Origin: Methanolinea sp. UBA275
Lineage (GTDB): Archaea > Halobacteriota > Methanomicrobia > Methanomicrobiales > Methanospirillaceae
Direction: 5' to 3'
NCBI GenBank assembly: GCA_002506105.1
Contig: DAWU01000047.1
Coordinates: 1 to 45,589, forward strand
DNA: 45,589 nt
The notes beneath the pieces were generated by a model, which had not been told where the DNA came from, made no database searches, and worked only from the letters and a program-made list of their open reading frames with translations. The stretch's first letter is position 1; each line of letters starts with the position of its first letter. This document shows positions 27,429 to 34,703 of the stretch, in pieces. Both the position numbers and the translations under genes were made by a program.

Positions 27429-27542
27429 GTTGATATTTTTTTTGGCCAACAAAACTATTATCGGAACTCCCGGGAGAATCCGGGCTCAATCTCCAGGTAT
27501 ATTACGAAGATGGCATCACCTTTCGCGGGGGATTTTTTTGAT

Positions 27543-27562
27543 AAAAAAGCCAGGGGATCCTG
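27543..27562 (-). terminator. Intrinsic-type terminator of the secretion-ATPase operon
   Basis: On the minus strand CAGG-ATCC-CCTG is followed by GC and six Ts, about 30 bases after the stop of the gene ending at 27593. It separates this operon from the ATP synthase operon. Confidence 0.55.
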
Positions 27563-27592
27563 TAGAGATCTCTCTGATTGTATGGTTAAAGC

Positions 27593-28069
27593 TCAATTCA
27601 GGGTGGGTTGTGGGATTACCGCAATTTCAACATCGTCCGGGATATCGATGATACTGATACCGGATGGAGTACCGGAAAGGTGAACACCCCCGAGTTCTTC
27701 TGATGAACAGAGAAGGTGCTGCTCGGGGTGAGTGCCCCTTGCGATAGTGCAGGAAAGGAGGATCTCCTCGCCTGCCGAAACAACATACCGGAGTCTCCGG
27801 GAACCAGGGTGGTGTTTTGGCATCACCATGAGTGGGATATGGTAAGTCCTGACCAGTTCGAGGAGCATCCAGGCGGCATGTAAGGATCCTCCTTCAGGGG
27901 CTGAAACCGCGACCAGGTAGTGCGGTTCGAGGGTCTGGCAGTATTCTTCGGTGCAGGTCTCGATGCAGAGCGGGAAGCACCCGCCAACCTGTCCCGCAAT
28001 GAGGAAGGATGAACCGCCCTTCAGGAGAAGGAGCTGATCATCCCTCACCGGAATGATTCTTTCGGGCAT
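27593..28069 (-). CDS. Unrecognised protein encoded after the membrane platform gene
   Basis: 158 residues, soluble, alpha/beta. The middle has PHYLVAVSAPEGGSLHAAWM followed by a helix and a hydrophobic strand (YHIPLMVMPKHHPGSRRL); the N-terminal part has three cysteines in CIETCTEEYC. No membrane helix or signal peptide. It starts 17 bases after the platform gene with AAGGAA upstream, and the operon ends after it, so it is probably a dedicated accessory protein of the secretion/pilus module. I do not recognise the family. Confidence 0.6.
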   Translation of the reverse strand: MPERIIPVRDDQLLLLKGGSSFLIAGQVGGCFPLCIETCTEEYCQTLEPHYLVAVSAPEGGSLHAAWMLLELVRTYHIPLMVMPKHHPGSRRLRYVVSAGEEILLSCTIARGTHPEQHLLCSSEELGGVHLSGTPSGISIIDIPDDVEIAVIPQPTLN

Positions 28070-28086
28070 GTGATTGGGTTCCTTCC

Positions 28087-30021
28087 TTAAATGAAGATGT
28101 TGAAGATGACCAGCGCAATGACTAACATGATACAGGAATGCTTCACCCCAGCTTTCAATGATCCCTCCCCCATCTGGCCGGCAATGAGCCCTGAGAGGAG
28201 TGCCTGGAGTACCACGGAATGGAACATCAGGCGCAGTATCGCCTTGATACTCTCGCCGCTTACACCGGAAATCGGTGTCCCCTGCGGGATCCCGCCGGCT
28301 TCGACATTCCCGAGAATCGGAATGAAATTATTGGAGATTATTGCGACGACGAAGACAAACACCACAAATGCCAGGTAGATGATCGCGGTATAGATGAACA
28401 TGTCGGAGAGCCGTTCCCGCTTGAGCAGTTCGGACATCTTGGCATCGCTTGCGGCAATTGCGAGGACATCTCCAATGGATCCGCTCATCTGGCTGGCCTT
28501 GGTAATCAGCGTGACGGTTCTTGCAATCAGGGGGGTCCTTATCCTGTCCTCGAACCGGATCAGGGCATCGGAAAAGCTCGCACCCCAGTCGATATCACGC
28601 TTGATCCGCTTGATCTCGTAAGAGAGGAGACCCAGGTTCGTGTTGACCATGATCCCGATTGCCTGCGCAATGGTGAGACCCACCTGGTTGATTCCCGCCA
28701 TCCTGTCGAGGAATTCCGGGATAAGGGCTTCCATACCCTGGATGTTCCTGCGCCACATCTCATAGAAGAATGCATACGGGACCAGCACGATGAGAAGGGC
28801 AATCAGGATGTGGTCGTCCACAATGTCGATATACAGTTCGATATCGGAATACTGCGGGACTACCAAAACCAGGGCAACTATATACATGATGGCGATGGGA
28901 ATGGTGATGAAGAGAGTGAGGGTGTAATTTTTCTGGAATGCGGCGAAGGGATGACGGAGGAATTCCCGCACGTTCCTGACCCGGTCGTACTTGACAAGCC
29001 TTGCAAAGAAGGGCTCCTCACCCTCCCTGTGATACACCTGGACATCACTGTATTCGTGCAGCCATTTTGCCCGGACAAACCGTTCCACGGTCTCGCTCTT
29101 GAGGGAAATAATGTCGATGAGCAGGATGAAGACTGCGGAACCGATGGGAAACACAAGGTAGACCACTGCGGTCATCTGCAGGATTGCGACACCCCCCATC
29201 ATGCCCATCACCACCATGATGATGATCAGGAAGAGGGGTCCGGCAACAAAGAGGGTCACATAGGATTCGGCGACAAGGGAAAGGAACTGGAGGAACTGCT
29301 TCTGCTCGAACCGTGCCTCTTCCTGGTAGAGCCGCACCCTCCCTGAAAGGAAATTCACGAGGTCTCCCCCGCTCTCGATGACCGAGGTCATATCCTCGAG
29401 GAACTGCTTGAGCTTCTCTGACGGCGTGGTTTCCCTTAGGTGGCGGAGCGAGGTGATCACGTCGTACCCGAAAAAATCAGCATCCCTTACGACCTGCCGG
29501 AATTCAAGCGCAACCTCGCCGTAGATGCTGGCATTCTCGGAAAGGGACCTGAAGATGGGGATCAGCTGGGCTCCTCCTTTCCGCATCGCATACATGTACG
29601 CGACAGCGTTGTGAAGGGTCATGTTGATCTTTGTAGCCCTGTTGCCTTTCTGCAGACCCGGATACCTGAATGCCAGGGCTTGGATAATGAATGCACCCCA
29701 GAAAAAGGCAATCAGTGCGATGATGATTCGGATGGCCAGGAAGGCAGGAGAGGTGAAATCCAGATCCCGGGGAAAAGGGATATTAAATACATTGTAGAAA
29801 TGGAGTATCCCGGTTCTATCGGCACTAAATATGAGGACACTGGTGATTGCGTATGCAAGTGCTGCAAACCCGAGTCCCCCGAGGATCGCAACCTGGACGG
29901 TCCTTCCTATGTAATGTTCAAGGGTGACCCCTGACCGGATGGAGGTCAGGTCGGCCTGGAGGCTCTGATACCGTATCGGATCACGATTTATCCATCTCCT
30001 GATCAGGGTATTGAACATCAT
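28087..30021 (-). CDS. Type II secretion/type IV pilus platform protein with two T2SSF domains
   Basis: 644 residues with about nine membrane helices. Two T2SSF-like helical domains are visible: one at about 135-260 (AVAYMYAMRKGGAQL then a membrane block at 245-305) and one at about 435-560 (DRMAGINQVGLTIAQAIG then membrane helices to the end). This is the PilC/TadC/ArlJ class of inner-membrane proteins that the assembly ATPase acts on. Its ATG overlaps the ATPase stop (ATGA), so the two products are made together. Fusion of two domains in one chain is seen in archaeal pilus systems. No pilin or archaellin gene is seen nearby. Confidence 0.88.
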   Translation of the reverse strand: MMFNTLIRRWINRDPIRYQSLQADLTSIRSGVTLEHYIGRTVQVAILGGLGFAALAYAITSVLIFSADRTGILHFYNVFNIPFPRDLDFTSPAFLAIRIIIALIAFFWGAFIIQALAFRYPGLQKGNRATKINMTLHNAVAYMYAMRKGGAQLIPIFRSLSENASIYGEVALEFRQVVRDADFFGYDVITSLRHLRETTPSEKLKQFLEDMTSVIESGGDLVNFLSGRVRLYQEEARFEQKQFLQFLSLVAESYVTLFVAGPLFLIIIMVVMGMMGGVAILQMTAVVYLVFPIGSAVFILLIDIISLKSETVERFVRAKWLHEYSDVQVYHREGEEPFFARLVKYDRVRNVREFLRHPFAAFQKNYTLTLFITIPIAIMYIVALVLVVPQYSDIELYIDIVDDHILIALLIVLVPYAFFYEMWRRNIQGMEALIPEFLDRMAGINQVGLTIAQAIGIMVNTNLGLLSYEIKRIKRDIDWGASFSDALIRFEDRIRTPLIARTVTLITKASQMSGSIGDVLAIAASDAKMSELLKRERLSDMFIYTAIIYLAFVVFVFVVAIISNNFIPILGNVEAGGIPQGTPISGVSGESIKAILRLMFHSVVLQALLSGLIAGQMGEGSLKAGVKHSCIMLVIALVIFNIFI

Positions 30022-31682
30022 TCAAGTACCCGGGAAAGGTTCTCCAGGTTCTCGATCACATGGCGCGGGTTGATGCTGTATGAGTGGAAGATCCTCGACA
30101 CGCTCCTGTAATCAATAAGGTTCTGCTGCTTCATCGCATCGAGAATCCTCTTCCGTGTGGAAATTTCCTGCTCCAGCTGCTCCTTGCTCCACCCCCTTCG
30201 TTCCGCGATATCTGCATAGATGAACGACCTTCCTTTGTAGGTGAATACGTCCCTCACCGGGTCATAGTCGAATATGGTATTCACTCTCAGGTTCCCTGTC
30301 GAGGGATCGATCCCGGCAATCTCGACGATCTCAAGGCAGCGCCTCACCCGTTCGGTGCCCCTGTAGATCTGTGCCTGGACACTCACGATATTCAACGCAG
30401 TCACCATGTTCCTCGGGACATTGAGGGGTTCGTTCTCAAGCCGGTGAATCGCTGCATCCACACTCCCGGCGTGCATGGTGGAGAAGGTGGTATGGCCGGT
30501 GTTCATTGCCTGGAACAGGGTCTGGGCTTCGACACCCCTGACCTCGCCCACCAGGATATACTCGGGACGCTGGCGCATTGCTGCCCTGAGCAGGTCGAAC
30601 ATGGAGATGATATTTGATCCTTCTGCCACGGTCTCCCGTGTCACGCTCGCGATCCAGTTCTCGTGGTAGAGCGTGATCTCGCGGGTATCTTCGATGCTGA
30701 CCACCTTGGCCATGGGAGGGATAAAGAGCGAGACGGCATTGAGCGAGGAGGTCTTCCCGGAAGCTGTCCCCCCGATGAAAAGGAGGCTCTTGTTATTTTC
30801 AATCGCAAGCCAGAAGAACGCGAGCTGGTCGGCGGAAAAGGTCCCGTATTCCATCAGCTCCACAGGGGAGAAGGGATCCTCCCTGAACTTGCGGATGGTA
30901 AACGACGTACCCCTGGTGGTCACTTCGGTCCCGAGGGTGAGCTGGAGCCTCGACCCGTCAGGAAGGGTAGCGTCGAGCATGGGTGTCCCGGTGGAGATGT
31001 GCTTTCCCGAACGCTGGGCAAGGGAGATTGCAAGGGAATTTAACACGTCTGCCTCGAACATGATATTGGTCTTGACATTCCGGTATTTCCGGTGGTACAG
31101 GAATAATGGCACACGGTTTCCATCGCACGAGATATCCTCGAGGTACGGGTCTTTCATGAGTGCCTCGATCCGTCCCCATCCTATGAAATTGCGGACCAGG
31201 TAGTACTGAAGCCGGAAGAGGCTTCCCTCTTCGAGCGTGATACCGTACTCATCAATCAGCGAGTGCATCTTTTCCATCAGGAGGATTCTCCGGTCTTTCC
31301 CGAGTTCATCGTCAGAAAGGATCAGGACGGACCTCATGTCTTCATGCAGCCGCTCGAGGAGTTCATATTCGAATTCGGAGAGGCGGGGCTCATACAGGAG
31401 ATATTCAACCTGGTTGGTCTTCTCGTTGAGGGCGATGATAATGAGAGACCGGCCTTCATCCACCCAGTAACGGTTGACCTCCTGGTATCCCGGGGGAACC
31501 TCAGCCTCCACCAGTGACCCGTACTTCTGGAAATCATATTCGGGGATTGCCAGGGTATATTTCCTGCGGGAAAATGCACGGGAAATGGAAAAATCCGGAG
31601 GTGTGGTGTCGATCTCATCCTTCCCTTTTACGGGCTTGAGCCGGTCAGCAATACCCTTCAGTTCCGGAATTTTGAGTGGCAC
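30018..31682 (-). CDS. Type II/IV secretion assembly ATPase (GspE/PilB/ArlI superfamily)
   Basis: 554 residues, GTG start at 31682 with AGAGGT upstream. The N-terminal 200 residues are the regulatory domain (RLEYDISCD-like segment DPYLEDISCDGNRVPLF). Walker A is GGTASGKTS near residue 305, then the Asp box (VSIEDTREI), Walker B region (YILVGEVRGVE) and His box (TGHTTFSTMHAGS). It powers filament assembly or secretion together with the platform protein encoded next. It is not followed by archaellum genes, so a separate pilus or secretion system is likely. Confidence 0.92.
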   Translation of the reverse strand: MPLKIPELKGIADRLKPVKGKDEIDTTPPDFSISRAFSRRKYTLAIPEYDFQKYGSLVEAEVPPGYQEVNRYWVDEGRSLIIIALNEKTNQVEYLLYEPRLSEFEYELLERLHEDMRSVLILSDDELGKDRRILLMEKMHSLIDEYGITLEEGSLFRLQYYLVRNFIGWGRIEALMKDPYLEDISCDGNRVPLFLYHRKYRNVKTNIMFEADVLNSLAISLAQRSGKHISTGTPMLDATLPDGSRLQLTLGTEVTTRGTSFTIRKFREDPFSPVELMEYGTFSADQLAFFWLAIENNKSLLFIGGTASGKTSSLNAVSLFIPPMAKVVSIEDTREITLYHENWIASVTRETVAEGSNIISMFDLLRAAMRQRPEYILVGEVRGVEAQTLFQAMNTGHTTFSTMHAGSVDAAIHRLENEPLNVPRNMVTALNIVSVQAQIYRGTERVRRCLEIVEIAGIDPSTGNLRVNTIFDYDPVRDVFTYKGRSFIYADIAERRGWSKEQLEQEISTRKRILDAMKQQNLIDYRSVSRIFHSYSINPRHVIENLENLSRVLE

Positions 31683-31752
31683 GAAATAACCTCTGGGTCC
31701 TGCAACAGATTGTGGAGATACGGTCTGTTATAGGATTGGTATCCCATCACAC

Positions 31753-31764
31753 CTATATAAATAC
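31753..31764. promoter_or_regulatory. Shared TATA region between divergent operons
   Basis: CTATATAAATAC is a good TATA box and reads usefully on both strands. It lies about 70 bases from the ATPase start and about 125 bases from the first KaiC-like gene, so it could serve either; on the plus strand the leader would be long. Confidence 0.45.
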
Positions 31765-31887
31765 ATAATTGGCGGCTGGCAGGGTACGAGATCCCTGAAC
31801 ATTCCCGTTCATACGAAATGTGCCATCCCTGACAGAAATCTACATGTATCCCTGAATCCTCATTTCATACAATACTTGAGGTTCTGC

Positions 31888-32712
31888 ATGCACGATACGG
31901 CGCGCCGGACGATGCCCACCGGTATTGCATCCCTCGATCCGGTGATGGAAGGAGGGGTTCCCCCCGGGTCAGTTATCCTCCTTCTCGGGGATATTGGTGC
32001 AGGGAGCAACGAATTTGTCTACAGCTCCATCATGCTCCTCTCGAGGATGAAGCACAACCCCGGCAGCGAGAATTTCCATCTTCCTGCCGAGATCGATTAC
32101 ATAACCTTCACCAAGGGCACTGACGATGTCGTCGGGGAGATGCAGCGGTCCTTTCACCCGGACCTGACAGAGGCAATCGCGGATGTCAAATTCCGGGATC
32201 TCTCGCAGATCTACTTTGACTCGAGCATCATTCCCCTCGAATGGTACTCGGAAAAAGACGTCTTCTCAAGGCTCCAGTCAAGGGGCGAGCATGACAACAT
32301 TCTGGCCAACCTTGCCGTCCAGCTGAACAGCATTCCAAAGAGCAGCCTGATCGTCCTTGACTCCATCACTGACCTTGCAAGCCATTACAGCAAGAATGGA
32401 AAATGGAATGATTTTTCGGCCTTCCTCCGGGGACTGCAGAGAGTGGCAAAAGGGTGGAACTCGACCATCTACCTCATCCTCACCAGGGGGATTCTTGACC
32501 CGCCGCTCGAGCTCGAGGTTGCGGACGCCGCTGATGCAGTCCTCTCGTTCCGCTGGGAGGAGACCGCGGGAGCCCGGCGGCAGCGTGTAATGTACATTGA
32601 AAAATTCAGGGGATTGATGACGTTCCTCGAGGAAAAAGATCTTGTCAGGTTTGCGGTCAGGATATCCTCGACAGAAGGGTTCGACGTGAGCAATATCCGG
32701 GTGGTCATATGA
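31888..32712 (+). CDS. KaiC/RAD55-like ATPase domain protein with degenerate Walker A
   Basis: 274 residues from ATG 31888, with GAGGT five bases upstream; an in-frame TTG at 31876 is less likely. The KaiC/RecA-like core is clear (TGIASLDPVMEGGVPPG, then a strand and P-loop position), but the loop reads GDIGAGSN at about 34-41, lacking the lysine and Ser/Thr of GxxGxGK[ST]. The Walker B strand LIVLDSITDL is kept. It therefore probably does not hydrolyse ATP well and may act as a regulatory or structural partner. Its stop overlaps the start of a second, intact KaiC-like gene (ATGA), which suggests a heteromeric pair. It is divergent from the secretion ATPase operon. Confidence 0.8.
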   Translation: MHDTARRTMPTGIASLDPVMEGGVPPGSVILLLGDIGAGSNEFVYSSIMLLSRMKHNPGSENFHLPAEIDYITFTKGTDDVVGEMQRSFHPDLTEAIADVKFRDLSQIYFDSSIIPLEWYSEKDVFSRLQSRGEHDNILANLAVQLNSIPKSSLIVLDSITDLASHYSKNGKWNDFSAFLRGLQRVAKGWNSTIYLILTRGILDPPLELEVADAADAVLSFRWEETAGARRQRVMYIEKFRGLMTFLEEKDLVRFAVRISSTEGFDVSNIRVVI

Positions 32713-33407
32713 ACGAGGAGAGGATCAAGATTGGAATCGAAGGCCTTGACCAGATGATGGGCGGGGGTCTGATACCGGGAAGTATCGCTGCACTCATCGG
32801 GACCTATGGAACCGGCAAGACCACGTTTGCCCTCGAGTTCATCTGGCAGGGACTCAGGAATGGCGAACACGTCATCTATATCAGCCTCGAGGAGCGGGAG
32901 GACCGGCTGCTTCGTTACATGCAGGAGAAAGGATGGGACGTCACACCCTACAGGGGAAAAGCCCTGTCGGTCCTGAAACTTGACCCGTCAGATTTCAATC
33001 TCGCCATCAACAGCATCAAGAACGAGCTCCCGGTTCTCGTGAAGCAGGTCGGTGCCCAGAGGGTCGTGATCGATCCGATCTCGCTCTTTGAGGACCTCTT
33101 TGACCGCGACTCCGACCGGAGGAGGGAGATGTTCCGCTTCGTTGACACCCTGCGGGACCAGCACTGCACCATTGTGATGACCAGCGAGACCGACAAGGAC
33201 AATCCGTTCGCAAGCCGGCACAATCTCATCGAATATCTTGCCGACACCGTAATCCTCCTCCGCTATGTCAGACCGAGCGATCTCACCGATGTGCACCTCG
33301 CGCTCGAAGTGGTAAAGATGCGGCTCTCCTCCCACTCCCGCGAGATAAAACCATACGAGATCCAGCAGGGACAGGTCCTGGTATATACCGAAGCCAACGT
33401 GTTTTGA
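32709..33407 (+). CDS. KaiC/RAD55-like ATPase (intact P-loop)
   Basis: 232 residues, one KaiC domain. Walker A is GTYGTGKT (31-38), with the paired acidic residues typical of KaiC-type sites in SLEERED (59-65) and Walker B ending at D122 (RVVIDPI). Single-domain KaiC-like proteins include ArlH, which binds the archaellum ATPase ArlI and platform ArlJ; this gene lies beside an ArlI/ArlJ-type pair, but the relation is inferred from gene order and fold. Translation is coupled to the preceding degenerate paralog by a four-base overlap. Confidence 0.85.
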   Translation: MNEERIKIGIEGLDQMMGGGLIPGSIAALIGTYGTGKTTFALEFIWQGLRNGEHVIYISLEEREDRLLRYMQEKGWDVTPYRGKALSVLKLDPSDFNLAINSIKNELPVLVKQVGAQRVVIDPISLFEDLFDRDSDRRREMFRFVDTLRDQHCTIVMTSETDKDNPFASRHNLIEYLADTVILLRYVRPSDLTDVHLALEVVKMRLSSHSREIKPYEIQQGQVLVYTEANVF

Positions 33408-33444
33408 GCAGCAGCGGACGGAGAGTCCGCTGCTGCGGGGGAAC
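33408..33444 (+). repeat. GC-rich hairpin element, copy 1
   Basis: Perfect 12-bp arms GCAGCAGCGGAC (33408-33419) and GTCCGCTGCTGC (33425-33436) around loop GGAGA, followed by GGGGGAAC. It starts on the base after the KaiC-like stop codon, so it may also end or protect that transcript. A near-copy lies 146 bases downstream. Confidence 0.75.
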
Positions 33445-33459
33445 AAGGGGGTGGATCCG

Positions 33460-33478
33460 GAGGGGGTGAAACCCCCTC
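33460..33478 (+). terminator. GAGGGGGT-GAA-ACCCCCTC hairpin
   Basis: Eight-bp perfect stem with a three-base loop, between the two copies of the larger hairpin. It could be a transcription or RNA-processing signal after the KaiC-like operon. No U tract follows. Confidence 0.4.
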
Positions 33479-33553
33479 TGGTCAGAGAATTTCGATGATT
33501 TCCTGAAAGCCCAACCCAGAATATCTGAGAGGGATCAGGGAGCAGCAACGGGA

Positions 33554-33591
33554 GCAGCAGCGGACTGAAAGGTCCGGTGCTGCGGGGGAAC
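33554..33591 (+). repeat. GC-rich hairpin element, copy 2
   Basis: Arms GCAGCAGCGGAC (33554-33565) and GTCCGGTGCTGC (33572-33583) pair at 11 of 12 positions around loop TGAAAG, again followed by GGGGGAAC. Only the loop and one arm base differ notably from copy 1. Confidence 0.75.
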
Positions 33592-33677
33592 CCTTTTGAG
33601 AGGTTCAGGATGAGGGAGACAAGTACCGGTATCGGACTGAAAGCCGAAATGCCGCCCTGGTGATGATTATGGTATAG

Positions 33678-33933
33678 TGCCTCCTCGTCTATTCGATTAA
33701 GGGATGGCAGTTCAAGAATATCCTGCGTGAGAGGAATATGATGATCCGGGGACCAGCTGGGGAAACCTACGCAAAAGCCGAGGGCCAAGTAGGTGTATTT
33801 TCTCTTACGGAGTGTGCGGCAGATTGATGAGATTGTTGAGAATTCCCGTGTTCGGATAATTCTCAATTTTCATGCCGATTTATGTGATATTATCCGCTTG
33901 ATGGTGCCAAATGTGGAAAAATATTATTCGTGA
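33678..33933 (+). pseudogene. Possible remnant of a decayed or frameshifted gene
   Basis: Frame A (33678-33827, no start codon, bounded by stops) reads about 49 residues including WQFKNILRERN and GPAGETYAKAEGQ. Frame B (GTG 33793 to TGA 33933) reads 46 residues with a helical pattern (RQIDEIVENSRVRIIL). They overlap and could be parts of one gene joined by a frameshift. No family recognised; chance open frames of this length are not rare. Confidence 0.25.
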
Positions 33934-34087
33934 AAAAATTAATGCCGAGTGTCGGTTTAATCATTTGTTGAACCAATTTCAATGAAGAATTTTCTGAATA
34001 TCTTTCTATTCATAACTTTAGGGGGCCAAAATTTTTCAATTAATGAGATTCCCAAGCAAGATGATACACATAAAAAGAATGAAATAT

Positions 34088-34702
34088 TTACCCCTGTAAC
34101 AATATCGCATCAAGACCGCGACGAAAGACCTGAAAACTGGGGGAACAATTTCTTTCAGGATCCATGTGAAGAGAAATGTTCTGCGCGACCTCGATCTTCG
34201 GCATGCCTTGGGGATAATATCGATATCTTTGTAACACCTTCTCCAATTTTTTCCATGGATCGGAAATATCATCGGGATTAATAATTCTTGGTTTATTCAC
34301 GAAATTATTAGATATTTTTGGATATGCCGTTTTAATAGCACGCCGATCGCCGAAAAACCATGATTCAAGTTCCTCAATCACGATCCTGTTCAACACCTGA
34401 AAAGAATCGAAACGGGGTACTGAGCTCTTTGTAGTGAATTGTGCTTCAAGCGCAATCTCTTCCAGTTTTCGCTTTAATCGAAGGCAATCATCGTTATCCC
34501 TGTCAACCAAGATAACGATCCGATAGTCTTCGGGTATCCACCTTTTGTATCCACTGAGGTGAACCGGTAATTTTTTCAAAAGATCCTGTTTCCCTTGAAA
34601 CACCCGAATTGCATAAGTAACGCTTGAAGGGAGAATACAAGGGAGCATGTTGTTTAAAGCAGCTTCTATGGAAGGTTCTTCGACTAAAAATTCGAAGTGC
34701 AT
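34088..34702 (-). CDS. DUF4276-like (TOPRIM-type) protein, partner of the AAA ATPase
   Basis: 204 residues from ATG 34702, one base after the stop of the ATPase gene, with AGGGA upstream; the frame extends to a TTG at 34717. The acidic residues expected of a TOPRIM-like core are present: E in LVEEPSIEAAL, the DxDxxD-like VILVDRDNDD, and a later E in EELESWFFGD, a motif typical of DUF4276. These suggest a metal-dependent nuclease. Proteins of this class occur beside OLD-like AAA ATPases, and such pairs are candidate defence systems; that function is inferred here. Base composition is clearly AT-richer than the neighbouring operons. Confidence 0.75.
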   Translation of the reverse strand: MHFEFLVEEPSIEAALNNMLPCILPSSVTYAIRVFQGKQDLLKKLPVHLSGYKRWIPEDYRIVILVDRDNDDCLRLKRKLEEIALEAQFTTKSSVPRFDSFQVLNRIVIEELESWFFGDRRAIKTAYPKISNNFVNKPRIINPDDISDPWKKLEKVLQRYRYYPQGMPKIEVAQNISLHMDPERNCSPSFQVFRRGLDAILLQG

Positions 34703-34703
34703 G

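Larger units (their letters stand above)
33408..34087. other. 680-base stretch without a supported gene
   Basis: Left part (33408-33600) holds three GC-rich hairpins, two of them copies of each other. The right part is AT-richer. Two short overlapping frames at 33678-33827 and 33793-33933 look protein-like but have no convincing start or family, and may be debris of a decayed gene. The stretch marks the left edge of the accessory island. Confidence 0.6.

Noticed and set aside
28219..29346. 375-codon plus-strand open frame
   Set aside because: Antisense of the platform protein gene; composition (many D, E, H, G) is that of a shadow frame.
27593..31682. Archaellum (arl) operon
   Set aside because: The ATPase and platform are of the right superfamily, but no archaellin, ArlC-G or prepilin peptidase gene is present.
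32988..33866. 292-codon minus-strand open frame
   Set aside because: Half of it is antisense to the KaiC-like gene and the rest crosses the hairpin repeats; no family signal or ribosome binding site.
33982..34281. 99-codon plus-strand frame at the island's left side
   Set aside because: Overlaps the DUF4276-like gene on the other strand, which has clear motifs; this frame has none.
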